DNA of 64,000 nt, taken from positions 124,001 through 188,000 of the forward strand of contig NZ_CP047941.1 of NCBI RefSeq assembly GCF_014279815.1, in the 5' to 3' direction. Source of the DNA: Synechococcus sp. NOUM97013 (GTDB lineage: Bacteria; Cyanobacteriota; Cyanobacteriia; PCC-6307; Cyanobiaceae). Below are positions 1 through 8,600 of the stretch, piece after piece (within the stretch, counting starts at the first letter, position 1; every line of letters begins with the position of its first letter). The notes under the pieces are model-generated. The model saw only the letters and a program-made list of their open reading frames with translations, did no database searches and was not told where the DNA came from. Made by a program: the position numbers and the translations under genes.

Positions 1-1320
1 GAGGTTGATATTGCAGAAGCCATCGGTGGTCTGCCCATGACCCTGCAGGCCCTGGCCTTCCGCTTGTTGCCCAAGGATGAGGCGATTGAGGTCTATGAAT
101 ACCTCGAGCCTCCGGTGCAGCAGAGCCTGCTGGAGCGGCTTCGGTCTGGCGAAGTGCTCGAGATTGTGGAGGAGATGTCGCCGGATGATCGGGTGCGGCT
201 GTTCGATGAGCTTCCCGCCAAGGTGGTGCGCAGGCTTCTCACCGAGCTGAGTCCTGCGGAGCGGCGGGTGACGGCTCAGCTGCTGGGTTACGCCAGTGAG
301 ACCGCGGGTCGCCTGATGACGACCGAATACATCGATCTCAAGGAATTTCACAGCGCGGCGCAGGCGCTGGCGATCGTGCGCCGCCGGGCCCGCGACACCG
401 AGACGGTCTACAGCCTGTACGTCACGGACGCCGAGCGCCATCTCACCGGCATCTTGTCGTTGCGGGACCTGGTCACGGCTGATCCTGAGGACCACATCGG
501 TGATGTGATGACCCGTGATGTGGTGAGCATCAACACCGACACCGACCAGGAGGAGGTGGCCCGGGCGATTCAGCGCTACGACTTCTTGGCGGTGCCGGTG
601 GTGGATCGCGAGATGCGTCTGGTGGGCATCGTCACCGTCGATGACGTGATTGATGTGATCGAGCAGGAGGCCACCCGTGACCTCTACGCCGCCGGTGCTG
701 TGGAGGCGGGCGATGAAGACGATTACTTCCAGAGCAATTTGTTTACCGTGGCGCGCCGCCGGGTGGTGTGGCTGTCGGTGCTGGTGGTGGCCAGCCTCGT
801 CACTTCCGAGGTGATCGCCGTCAATGAAGACGTTTTAAAGGAGGTGGTGTTGCTGGCTGCTTTCATTCCGCTGTTGGCGGGAACCGGCGGCAACGTTGGT
901 GCCCAAAGCTCCACGGTGGTCATCCGTGGTCTAAGCACCCAGAGCATTGCCTCCCTGGGGCAGCTCAAGGCCGTGGGCCGTGAGGCGATGGCCGGTTTGC
1001 TGCTGGGTTTGTTGATGATGGTGCTGGTGGTGCCCTTCGCTTGGTGGCGGGGTCAGAGCCCGCTGGTGGGCTTGTCCGTGGGCACCAGCCTGCTGGCGAT
1101 CACCACCCTGGCGGCCACGGCCGGCGCCGGTTTCCCGTTGCTGTTCAACCGCATGGGGCTGGACCCGGCTTTGATGTCGACGCCCTTCATCACCACCTGC
1201 ACCGATGTGGTGGGCACGCTCATCTATTTAAAGACAGCGCAGTGGTTGCTGGTGCATTGGCCCCAGCTGCTGCAGGGGGCAGGTATTTCTACCCATTTCT
1301 TTGCCGCAGCACTTTTCTGA
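1..1320 (+). CDS. mgtE: Magnesium transporter MgtE (5' end outside window)
   Basis: Mg2+ channel/transporter of the inner membrane. The frame is open from base 1, so the first codons lie outside the window; the ATG at 37 is internal, and only a short piece is missing compared with usual MgtE length (about 450 residues). Visible in order: an acidic helical MgtE N domain, a CBS pair (roughly nt 390-690, with GILSLRDLVTAD and VGIVTVDDVIDVIEQEAT), then about five membrane segments from nt 760. The pore-family signature GGNVGAQSSTV and the C-terminal FITTCTDVVGTLIYL are both present. In the family the N and CBS domains close the pore when Mg2+ is plentiful. The frame ends 52 bp before the sigma-factor start. 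Confidence 0.96.
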   Translation, partial: EVDIAEAIGGLPMTLQALAFRLLPKDEAIEVYEYLEPPVQQSLLERLRSGEVLEIVEEMSPDDRVRLFDELPAKVVRRLLTELSPAERRVTAQLLGYASETAGRLMTTEYIDLKEFHSAAQALAIVRRRARDTETVYSLYVTDAERHLTGILSLRDLVTADPEDHIGDVMTRDVVSINTDTDQEEVARAIQRYDFLAVPVVDREMRLVGIVTVDDVIDVIEQEATRDLYAAGAVEAGDEDDYFQSNLFTVARRRVVWLSVLVVASLVTSEVIAVNEDVLKEVVLLAAFIPLLAGTGGNVGAQSSTVVIRGLSTQSIASLGQLKAVGREAMAGLLLGLLMMVLVVPFAWWRGQSPLVGLSVGTSLLAITTLAATAGAGFPLLFNRMGLDPALMSTPFITTCTDVVGTLIYLKTAQWLLVHWPQLLQGAGISTHFFAAALF

Positions 1321-1372
1321 GAGGACGTTTACGTTTCTTAGGAGTACGCTTCACACAACTCAAAGAAGCGTT

Positions 1373-2473
1373 ATGGCTCCTGCTCTCGCCGCTGCTTCCG
1401 TTGCGAACGCTGCCAAGATTTCAACCAAGGGTGTGGCATCCACTAAGGCACCCACAGCAAAGGCCACTGCGACCAAGTCGCCGTCCAAAGGCTCGTCCTC
1501 TAAAGCTGTTGCCGTCCGCCCATCCGGCACAGATGTCGACCTGGTGCGTTCCTATTTGCGGGACATCGGCCGTGTGCCGCTGCTGAGTCATCAGCAGGAG
1601 ATCACCCTCGGCCGTCAGGTGCAGGAACTGATGGATCTGGAAGCGCAGGAAGCGGAGCTCAGCGATCAGCGTGGCGGCGAAGCGGTGCCTGCAGCAGAGC
1701 TGGCCAAGGCTGCTGGATTGAGCCCAGTACAACTGAAGCGCAAGCTGCATGCGGGCCGCCGCGCTAAGGAGCGGATGGTGGCGGCGAACCTGCGTCTGGT
1801 GGTGAGCGTCGCCAAGAAATACACCAAGCGGAATATGGAGCTGCTGGATCTGATCCAGGAGGGAACCATCGGTCTGGTGCGGGGTGTGGAGAAGTTCGAC
1901 CCGACCCGTGGTTACAAGTTCAGCACCTATGCGTACTGGTGGATTCGTCAGGGGATCACGCGGGCGATTGCGGAGAAGAGCCGCACGATCCGGCTGCCGA
2001 TTCACATCACCGAGATGCTGAACAAGCTGAAGAAAGGTCAGCGTGAGTTGAGTCAGGAACTGGGCCGCACGCCATCGGTGACGGAACTGGCGGCATTTGT
2101 GGAACTGCCAGAAGACGACGTGAAGGACCTGATGTGCCGTGCGCGTCAGCCGGTGAGCCTGGAAATGAAGGTGGGCGACGGTGATGACACCGAGCTTCTG
2201 GATCTTCTGGCCGGTGAAGGTGAGCTGCCGAGCGAACAGGTGGAGGGCGAATGCCTGAAGGGCGACCTGCGGGATCTGCTGGGTCAGCTGCCGGAACTGC
2301 AGGAGCGTGTGCTGCGGATGCGGTACGGCATGGACGGCGAGGACCCGATGAGCCTCACCGGTATCGGCCGCGTGATCGGCATCAGTCGCGATCGCGTGCG
2401 CAACCTGGAGCGCGACGGTCTGGCCGGACTGCGTCGTCTCAGTGATCAGGTGGAGGCCTACGTCGCCTGCTGA
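1373..2473 (+). CDS. Group 2 (SigA-like) RNA polymerase sigma factor
   Basis: Sigma-70 family factor of 366 residues directing RNA polymerase to promoters. I start at the ATG at 1373 because the open frame upstream overlaps mgtE. Region 1.2 is near residue 55 (VDLVRSYLRDIGRVPLL), region 2 about 140-195 (DLIQEGTIGLVRGVEKFD, KFSTYAYWWIRQ), and region 4 at the end (GIGRVIGISRDRVRNLERDG). Full-length region 1.1 is absent, which fits a non-essential group 2 factor and not the housekeeping SigA. The first 50 or so residues are a low-complexity Ala/Lys/Ser/Thr tail. Cyanobacteria carry several group 2 factors for stress and nutrient responses; which one this is cannot be read from the sequence. Confidence 0.93.
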   Translation: MAPALAAASVANAAKISTKGVASTKAPTAKATATKSPSKGSSSKAVAVRPSGTDVDLVRSYLRDIGRVPLLSHQQEITLGRQVQELMDLEAQEAELSDQRGGEAVPAAELAKAAGLSPVQLKRKLHAGRRAKERMVAANLRLVVSVAKKYTKRNMELLDLIQEGTIGLVRGVEKFDPTRGYKFSTYAYWWIRQGITRAIAEKSRTIRLPIHITEMLNKLKKGQRELSQELGRTPSVTELAAFVELPEDDVKDLMCRARQPVSLEMKVGDGDDTELLDLLAGEGELPSEQVEGECLKGDLRDLLGQLPELQERVLRMRYGMDGEDPMSLTGIGRVIGISRDRVRNLERDGLAGLRRLSDQVEAYVAC

Positions 2474-2490
2474 GTCAACGTTCTTCAGCT

Positions 2491-3489
2491 TCAGACCGAC
2501 TTCGCTTCACCAATGCTTACGAGAAGCTCCAGCAGCCGGGCATTCACCGGCTCTGGAGCTTCGTCATGGGGACAGTGCCCCACCTTCGGGAGCACGAGTA
2601 ACGACTGGATGCAGCTGAAACGCTCAGCCCAGGCGCGTGCTTCCGCTACCGGTTCCCAGGGATCCCGTTCGCCCCAGATCAGATGCACCGGTTGCTGGAG
2701 GGTCTCCAGCAGCACAGGGGCCAGGTGGTCATCAAACAGATTGATGAAGCCGCGAAAGGCTTCCGCTGCTCCCGGTCGTTGCGTCGGTTGATAGAGCAGG
2801 TCAACAAGCGCGTCGTCGATGTTGGCGCCACTGGGGTAGGCCTGACCGAGAACGCTGCGGATCACTCGCGGTCGCGCTGCGTTGCGGAACAGGGCGGTGC
2901 TCAACCAGCGCTGGCTCACCAGCGTTTTGAGCAGGGGCCGGATCCAGGCCATCCAGGCCGGTTGGGTGGAGAGCTGCTTGTCATCCATCAGCCGTTGGGC
3001 GCAGTCGATCAGCACCACTCCCCGGCAGCGTTGCTCCAGCAGCTGCGCCGCCCGCAGAGCCACCACGCCGCCGATGGAGTTGCCCACCAGCAGCACAGGC
3101 CCTTGCACCACCTGCTGGCAGAAGTCGGCCACCTGCTGCCCCCAGAGATCGAAGCCGTAGCGCAGGGCGCTGCTGCTGGATGGGGGCTGGGTGGGATCCG
3201 ATTCCCCCGCCAACAAGGCCTGGGGCTGGCTGCTGGCACCAAAGCCGATCAGGTCGAGCGCGTAGGTGGTCGTGCAGCCTCCCAGCACCGGCAAGGCGTG
3301 GCGCCAGTGACCGCTGCTGGCCCCGAAGCCATGCACCAGCACCACCGACGGCAGGGATCGCGATGACTCGGCGGGTGAGCCGTGATGGCCTGCATGGCGC
3401 CAGGCGACACTCAGATCACTGCCATCGTCTTGCGCCCAAGTCCAAAAACATTCAGCTGGCACCAGCGATTGCTGCGTCGTCGCTCTCAT
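2491..3489 (-). CDS. Alpha/beta hydrolase
   Basis: Alpha/beta hydrolase fold enzyme of 332 residues; substrate unknown. The oxyanion-hole segment VLVHGFGASSGHWR, the nucleophile elbow GNSIGG (Ser), the acid region WGERDPWEP and the catalytic His in VGHCPHDE are all present and in order. No signal peptide is visible. The start lies 38 bp inside the 3' end of the RND pump gene upstream, so the two are probably cotranscribed; a GTG nine codons later is an alternative start. It resembles a second hydrolase at 62191-63123 (HGFGAS.HWRH and GHCPHDE shared), so the two are likely paralogues. Related picocyanobacterial proteins are often annotated as haloalkane dehalogenase-like or esterase-like without proof. 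Confidence 0.88.
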   Translation of the reverse strand: MRATTQQSLVPAECFWTWAQDDGSDLSVAWRHAGHHGSPAESSRSLPSVVLVHGFGASSGHWRHALPVLGGCTTTYALDLIGFGASSQPQALLAGESDPTQPPSSSSALRYGFDLWGQQVADFCQQVVQGPVLLVGNSIGGVVALRAAQLLEQRCRGVVLIDCAQRLMDDKQLSTQPAWMAWIRPLLKTLVSQRWLSTALFRNAARPRVIRSVLGQAYPSGANIDDALVDLLYQPTQRPGAAEAFRGFINLFDDHLAPVLLETLQQPVHLIWGERDPWEPVAEARAWAERFSCIQSLLVLPKVGHCPHDEAPEPVNARLLELLVSIGEAKSV

Positions 3490-6400
3490 CCTGCTGGTTT
3501 TGACCGAACCACCGCGCCTCCAGCCCCTTGATCACCACATAAAAGGGCGGCACGACTCCCAGGGAAAGCACGGTGGCCACCACCAGACCACCGAAGATCA
3601 CCGTGCCCAACGATTGCTGGCTTTGGGCACCGGCGCCGTTGGCGACCACAAGGGGCAGAAAGCCAGCCAGGGCGGCGATGGCGGTCATCAGGATGGGGCG
3701 CAAGCGCGATTCCGCCGAGGCCACCACCGCATCGGTGGGCGACAGTCCTTCCTCCAGATGTTGTTCGGCCACTTCCACGATCAGGATGCCGTTCTTGGCG
3801 GCCAGGCCGATCAGTGTCACCAGCCCCACCTGGGCGTAGATGTTCAGGTCGATCGAGCGGATGGCCAGGAACGCCAGGGCACCGAGCATGGCCAGGGGCA
3901 CGGTGGCAAGAATGATCACCGGCGTGATGTAGCTCTCGTACTGGGCCGACAGCACCAGATACACGATCACGATGCCCAGGCCAAACACCAGCACGCTGGC
4001 ATTGCCTGCCGACAGCTGCAGCAACGCCAAACCGGTGAAGGCTGAGCCGATGTTGTTGAACGACTGCTGGCTGAACAGCGACTGGATCGTCTGCAGTGCT
4101 TGCCCGGAGCTCTTGCCAACGGCTTGGGCGCCCTGGATCAGCACCGTTCGGTAGAGGTTGAAGTGGCTGATGATCGGTGGTGCGCTGGACAGCTCCACCT
4201 GCGCGAACTGTGACACCTGCACCAGTTCGCCATCGCGGCTTGTGACGTAATAGCTGAGGATGTCGTTCACGTCGGCCCGTTGCTCGGCGCCAGCCTGCAG
4301 GTAGACGTTGCGGACCTGGCCGTTTTCGTAGGTCAGCCCCGTGTAGCTGCCACCAGCCAGGCTGGCGACGGTGGTCATCGCTTCCTTGTAGTCGACATTC
4401 AGGGCACCCATCACGGCGCGATTGATCGTGAGTTCGAAGGCCGGCGCGCTGGGAATGAACTGGGTGTAGAGGGTGGAGAACATGCCGCTCTCACGCCCCG
4501 CCTTGATCAGTTTCTGGGCTTCGTCATTGAGCTCGTTGAAGCTGTAACTGCCGGTGAGGTCATTGAACTGGAAGTAGAAGCCCCCTTGGGCTGAGAAGCC
4601 CGGCACCGCCGGGGGCTGTCCCACCACCGCCATGCCGCTGCTGAGCTGGGAGAGCTGGGCATTCAGCCGGTCGGCGATGGCGAAGGAGCTGTTCTTGCGT
4701 CCGGGCCGTTCACTCAACGGCTTCAGGCCGATCAGGATCGTGCCCTGGTCGGGGCTTGAGCCGTTGAAGCCGTAGCCGCTGATCACATTGGAGTTGAGGA
4801 TGTCGTCTTCCTGTTTGAGGATGGCGGCGATCTCCGCCCCCATCGCCTCGGTCTGGTTCAAGGAGGCGCCGTTCTGCAGCTGATAGATCCCTGCGAGATA
4901 GCCCTGGTCTTCATCGGGAATGAAGGCGGAGGGGAGGGCGGAGAAGGCCAACGCGGTGATCACAATGCCGCTGCCCAGGGCCACCATCACCCAGCGCCGG
5001 GTGCGGATCAGGGTTGCGATCAAGCGGGCATAGGTGCTTTGAAGGCGACCGAACTGGTGGTTGAACACTCGGAAGATCAAAGGCAGATTGGCGCCGGCCA
5101 GACCTCCCACCACGACGCCGAGCAGGTAGGTCCAGCTGCCGAAGGAGGCGGCGCTGAAGCGTCCGAAGGCCAGGCCCACGATCACGCCGGTCACCGGCCA
5201 CACCCAGCCTTTGGGTGTCGGTGCTTCGCCACTCTTGAGGATCAGGCCCGAGAGCATCGGCGAGAAGGTGAGCGCATTGAAGGCCGAGATGGCGATCGAA
5301 AAGGCGATCGTCAGCGCGAATTGCTGATAGATGATGCCGATGCTGCCGGGGTAGAAGGCCACCGGCACAAACACGGCCATCAGTACCAGCGCCGTGGCCA
5401 CCAGGGCGCCGAACAGTTCACCCATGCAGGCCAGCGCCGCCTGCCGGGGCTTCATGCCCGCTTCGATGTTCTTGGACACGGCCTCGATCACCACGATGGC
5501 GTCGTCCACCACCAGGCCCGTGGCCAGCACCAGCCCCAGCAGGGTGAGTTGATTGATCGAAAAGCCGAACACCTTGATGAAGGCGAAGGTGCCCACCAGT
5601 GAGATCGGAATGGCCAGGCTGGGCACCACGGTGGCGCGCCAGTTCTGCAGGAACAGGAACAGGATCAGCAGCACCAGCACGATGGCCAGGCCCAGGGCAT
5701 CGATCACGCCATCCACCGAGGATTCGATGAACTGGCCGATGTTGTACACCTGCTTCACGGTCACGCCGGGTGGGACGTTCGCCGCGAACGACTCCAGCTG
5801 TTGCACCACAGCGTCGGCCACATCCAGCGCATTGCTGTCTGGTGTCTGGAACACGGCGACGGAGATGGTGTCGTGGTTCGATTCGTCGACAGCGGAGCTG
5901 GTGTAGTTGTTGAAGCCGTAGCGAACTTCACCCACATCCTTCAGCAGCAGCAGGTTGCCGGTTTCGCTGCGGCCGACGATCAGGTTGTTGAACGCCTCGA
6001 TCGAGAGCAGGTTGCCGTTGTCCTCCACCAGCAAGGGGTAGGTGTAGGCCTGATGGCCTGCAGCGGGGGGGCCGCCCACCAGGCCACCGATGGAGGTGCT
6101 GTTCTGGGCTTGCACGGCGTCCACCACTTCACTGGCGGTGAGTTGATTGGCCGCCAGTTTGTCGGGGTCGACGAACAGCCAGTAGGCGGGGGTGCTGCCG
6201 CCCAGGATGTTCACATTGGCGACTCCAGGCACCCGTTCCAAGGGGTAATAAAGCTCTTCGTAGACAAGTCCATTCAGATAGGCGGCGTCGTATTGGCCTT
6301 CGGTTGACGACACCTGGTATGCGAGCAGGATCGACGGTGTCGACTGCTGCACTGACACGCCGGTGTTGGACACCTGGGGTGGTAGCTGTGGCATCGCCAG

Positions 6401-6742
6401 GGACACGCGGTTCTGCACGTTCACCTGGTTGATGTCGATGTCGGTGGTCTCGTCGAAGTAGACCTGAATGATGCTCTGCCCCTCCATGTTGCTGGTGGAG
6501 GCGATGTAGGACGCGCCCGGCACGCCGTTGATCTGCTCTTCGATCGGGTTGGTGACCGCTTGCTCGGTGACCAGGGAATTGGCGCCGCTGTAGTTCGCCG
6601 TCACCGAAATCAGCGGTGGCGCGATGTTGGGCAGATTGGCGATCGGCAGGGTGGGGATGGCAATCACCCCCATCAGCACGATCAGGATGCTGCAGACCGT
6701 GGTGAGCACCGGCCGCTTGATGAAGTTGTCGGAAAACGCCAT
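3452..6742 (-). CDS. RND efflux transporter, AcrB/HAE1 family
   Basis: Inner-membrane proton-driven efflux pump of the hydrophobe/amphiphile RND class, 1096 residues, slightly longer than AcrB. The N terminus FSDNFIKRPVLTTVCSILI is the standard first membrane segment. The proton-relay Asp pair is present in TM4 (LATGLVVDDAIVVIEAV), and the second set of membrane segments repeats the layout (GLVTLIGLAAKNGILIVE). Two large periplasmic porter loops lie between. It follows its membrane fusion partner by only 8 bp, so the two form one operon. No TolC-like outer membrane gene is in the window; it must be supplied elsewhere. Substrates are unknown. An extra hydrophobic insert around residues 510-550 (GWVWPVTGVIVGLAFGRF) is unusual for AcrB. 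Confidence 0.95.
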   Translation of the reverse strand: MAFSDNFIKRPVLTTVCSILIVLMGVIAIPTLPIANLPNIAPPLISVTANYSGANSLVTEQAVTNPIEEQINGVPGASYIASTSNMEGQSIIQVYFDETTDIDINQVNVQNRVSLAMPQLPPQVSNTGVSVQQSTPSILLAYQVSSTEGQYDAAYLNGLVYEELYYPLERVPGVANVNILGGSTPAYWLFVDPDKLAANQLTASEVVDAVQAQNSTSIGGLVGGPPAAGHQAYTYPLLVEDNGNLLSIEAFNNLIVGRSETGNLLLLKDVGEVRYGFNNYTSSAVDESNHDTISVAVFQTPDSNALDVADAVVQQLESFAANVPPGVTVKQVYNIGQFIESSVDGVIDALGLAIVLVLLILFLFLQNWRATVVPSLAIPISLVGTFAFIKVFGFSINQLTLLGLVLATGLVVDDAIVVIEAVSKNIEAGMKPRQAALACMGELFGALVATALVLMAVFVPVAFYPGSIGIIYQQFALTIAFSIAISAFNALTFSPMLSGLILKSGEAPTPKGWVWPVTGVIVGLAFGRFSAASFGSWTYLLGVVVGGLAGANLPLIFRVFNHQFGRLQSTYARLIATLIRTRRWVMVALGSGIVITALAFSALPSAFIPDEDQGYLAGIYQLQNGASLNQTEAMGAEIAAILKQEDDILNSNVISGYGFNGSSPDQGTILIGLKPLSERPGRKNSSFAIADRLNAQLSQLSSGMAVVGQPPAVPGFSAQGGFYFQFNDLTGSYSFNELNDEAQKLIKAGRESGMFSTLYTQFIPSAPAFELTINRAVMGALNVDYKEAMTTVASLAGGSYTGLTYENGQVRNVYLQAGAEQRADVNDILSYYVTSRDGELVQVSQFAQVELSSAPPIISHFNLYRTVLIQGAQAVGKSSGQALQTIQSLFSQQSFNNIGSAFTGLALLQLSAGNASVLVFGLGIVIVYLVLSAQYESYITPVIILATVPLAMLGALAFLAIRSIDLNIYAQVGLVTLIGLAAKNGILIVEVAEQHLEEGLSPTDAVVASAESRLRPILMTAIAALAGFLPLVVANGAGAQSQQSLGTVIFGGLVVATVLSLGVVPPFYVVIKGLEARWFGQNQQDESDDAAIAGAS

Positions 6743-6750
6743 GCCTGCCC

Positions 6751-7893
6751 TCAGTTGCTGGCGCCCTTGGCGGATCCCGTGGCGATCTTCACCGGAACGC
6801 CATTGCTAAGCAGTGCGGTGTTGCTCACCACCACCCGTTCACCCCGTTTCAACCCCGACTGGATTGGATAAAGGTTGTTCTGCAGGTCCCCCAGGGTCAC
6901 GGCCCGCTGCACCACGATCGGTGTGGTGGCGGGCAGTTTGGCCAGCTTTCGCTTCTGGGCTTCGGGGACGGCAGCCGACGCCTTGATCTTGGGCAGGGCA
7001 CGGCTCAATGGCACCGTCACATACACGAAGGGTTGCTGGGCCTGCATAAAAACCGCCTGTACCGGCACCGCTAGGGCCTGCTTTTCGCCGATCACGATTT
7101 CACTTTTCACAAACTGACCGGTTTTCAGTTGGCCGCTGAGGTTGGGGAAGGTGGCCTTCACCATCAACGTGTTCGGCGACTGGTTGTTCCCACTGATGCC
7201 GAAGTAGGGAGAGATGAAACTCACGGTGCCTTCACCTGTCACCGGCGGGTTTGTCTGGGAGGCCACCTTCACGGTCTGGCCGATGGCCACATCACTGGCG
7301 CGGGTGGCGGGCACCTGCATCAGGGTCCAGAGGGTGGAGTTGTTGACGATGCCCGTGATCGCCTGGCCGACTTCCACGTAGTCACCCAGCTTCACCGTGT
7401 CGAGATCGCCGATGACGCCATCGATGGGTGAGCGCACAAATTTGTAGCCGAGGTTCGCCGCGGCGGTGCGGGCCTGATCGCGGGAAGCGATGGCCTGGGT
7501 GGCGTACTGGTCTCGTTGCTTTGCGGAAGCGGCGCCGTTTTCGTAGAGAAACTGATAGCGCTCCGCGTTGAGTTTGTCGGTGCGGGCCTGTGCCAGTGCC
7601 GAATCCAGTGCTGCGCTCAGCTGCACGTTGTCGAGCACCAGAATGGGTTGGCCGGCCTTGACCCGCTGCCCATCCTTGGCCAGCACTTTCACCACGCGGC
7701 CGTCGGTTTCTGGTCTCAGCGACACCGTGGTGGTCGACTCCAGCAGGCTGATGGCCTGGATGCTGGGCTGGAAGGTGGCGTCACGGATCGTGGCGGTCTG
7801 CACCGTCATGATTTTCTGCGCTGCTTTGGGTGTCCCGCAGCTGGTGAGTAGGGCTGTGGCGGCCAGGACGGAAAGCAGGAGCGGTCGCCGCAC
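6751..7893 (-). CDS. RND efflux membrane fusion lipoprotein, AcrA family
   Basis: Periplasmic adaptor that joins the RND pump to an outer membrane channel. I choose the GTG at 7893 (380 residues) because it gives a textbook lipoprotein signal: two Arg, a hydrophobic core and the lipobox LLTSC. The same frame opens upstream to an ATG at 7974, which would put 27 unlikely residues in front of the signal. The lipoyl half-motifs (VVKVLAKDGQRVKAGQPILVL and VRSPIDGVIGDLDTVKLGD) enclose a helical hairpin, followed by beta-barrel and membrane-proximal domains. It is the first gene of the efflux operon. Three DnaA-box-like 9-mers lie upstream of it. Confidence 0.92.
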   Translation of the reverse strand: MRRPLLLSVLAATALLTSCGTPKAAQKIMTVQTATIRDATFQPSIQAISLLESTTTVSLRPETDGRVVKVLAKDGQRVKAGQPILVLDNVQLSAALDSALAQARTDKLNAERYQFLYENGAASAKQRDQYATQAIASRDQARTAAANLGYKFVRSPIDGVIGDLDTVKLGDYVEVGQAITGIVNNSTLWTLMQVPATRASDVAIGQTVKVASQTNPPVTGEGTVSFISPYFGISGNNQSPNTLMVKATFPNLSGQLKTGQFVKSEIVIGEKQALAVPVQAVFMQAQQPFVYVTVPLSRALPKIKASAAVPEAQKRKLAKLPATTPIVVQRAVTLGDLQNNLYPIQSGLKRGERVVVSNTALLSNGVPVKIATGSAKGASN

Positions 7894-8053
7894 GTAAGCC
7901 CAGCAAGAAGGCCGGACGTTACCGGGTTTTTCAGGGCGCAACCGGCACGGTGGTGGTTCTGTCGCAGGGGCCATTGGTTGGAAGTGCTGATGGTGCCGTT
8001 GGGCGACTGATCAGCAGCGGTGAACAGCGCTTCAATCCACGTTGATCGCTGCG

Positions 8054-8073
8054 TTTTTCACAGGTTTTCCACA
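8054..8073 (+). promoter_or_regulatory. Pair of DnaA-box matches
   Basis: TTTTTCACA at 8054-8062 and TTTTCCACA at 8065-8073 both fit the bacterial DnaA consensus TTWTNCACA and start 11 bp apart, one helical turn. A third exact match (TTTTCCACA on the minus strand) is at 8358-8366. Whether DnaA binds here is inference; the pair lies upstream of the RND operon start. Confidence 0.5.
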
Positions 8074-8245
8074 AGTTGGTGATCTCGGATCCCATCGTTG
8101 ATCGGGGCTTTGGCTAAGGCGCGGGGAAAAGTGGTTCTCCCCTTGACGGCGAGGCTACGGGTTGTTGCCCATTGCGAACTGGCCTCCAATGCGTCGCCCA
8201 GAAACCTGGCAGGCACAGGGTTTTTGTTTTTAGCGGCTTGCTAAG

Positions 8246-8264
8246 CGGAGTGACTCCGTTTTTT
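8246..8264 (+). terminator. Orphan rho-independent terminator
   Basis: CGGAG-TGA-CTCCG stem-loop followed directly by TTTTTT. No protein gene on the plus strand precedes it since 2473, so it would terminate either an unannotated small RNA or a stray transcript from the RND operon's upstream region. Confidence 0.55.
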
Positions 8265-8352
8265 GACACCGCCTCGGTTGTCATGGCCTGATGGAGGCGT
8301 TGACAGCGAGTGGCTTGAGTTGCGCGAGACGCCTGATGGGATTCCCATCCAT

Positions 8353-8550
8353 GTGAGTGTGGAAAATCAGATGCCGGAAGACCTCCACCGCGCCATGGCG
8401 GCGTTCATTGCCGAGCATCCCCAGTGGGATCAGTACCGGCTGGTGCAATCTGCGATCGCTGGTTTTCTGTTTCAGCAGGGATGCAAGGACCCTGCGGTGA
8501 TTCGTCACTATCTGGGCGGATTGTTCCGCCGAGAGTCGTGCTCCATCTGA
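8353..8550 (+). CDS. Small DUF2811-like protein
   Basis: Short cytosolic protein whose core (QMPEDLHRAMAAFIAEHPQW, then DQYRLVQSAIAGFLFQQGC) fits the cyanobacterial DUF2811 family. The function of that family is unknown. The start is uncertain: the frame is open from a TTG at 8263, but that would put the start inside the terminator hairpin. I use the GTG at 8353 (65 residues), where family similarity begins; a TTG at 8320 is also possible. It lies 50 bp before mutY in the same direction. Confidence 0.7.
   Translation: MSVENQMPEDLHRAMAAFIAEHPQWDQYRLVQSAIAGFLFQQGCKDPAVIRHYLGGLFRRESCSI
8358..8366 (-). promoter_or_regulatory. DnaA-box match, inverted
   Basis: TGTGGAAAA on the plus strand is the exact complement of TTTTCCACA. 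It lies at the 5' end of the DUF2811 frame and faces the pair at 8054-8073. Confidence 0.4.
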
Positions 8551-8600
8551 TGCCGTGATTCACTGCGGCGGAGGGTTGCTCGTTGCGGTTGTCGTCGTCA

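Larger units (their letters stand above)
7894..8352. other. Intergenic region with DnaA boxes and orphan terminator
   Basis: This 459-bp gap separates the leftward RND operon from the rightward DUF2811/mutY genes and should hold both promoters. It contains two adjacent DnaA-box matches at 8054-8073, a GGGGA/TCCCC hairpin at 8123-8142, a bulged hairpin followed by a T-rich run near 8205-8231, and a hairpin with a T6 tract at 8246-8264. I see no convincing protein gene. The two T-rich hairpins face rightward with no rightward gene before them, so a small RNA is possible. Confidence 0.5.
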
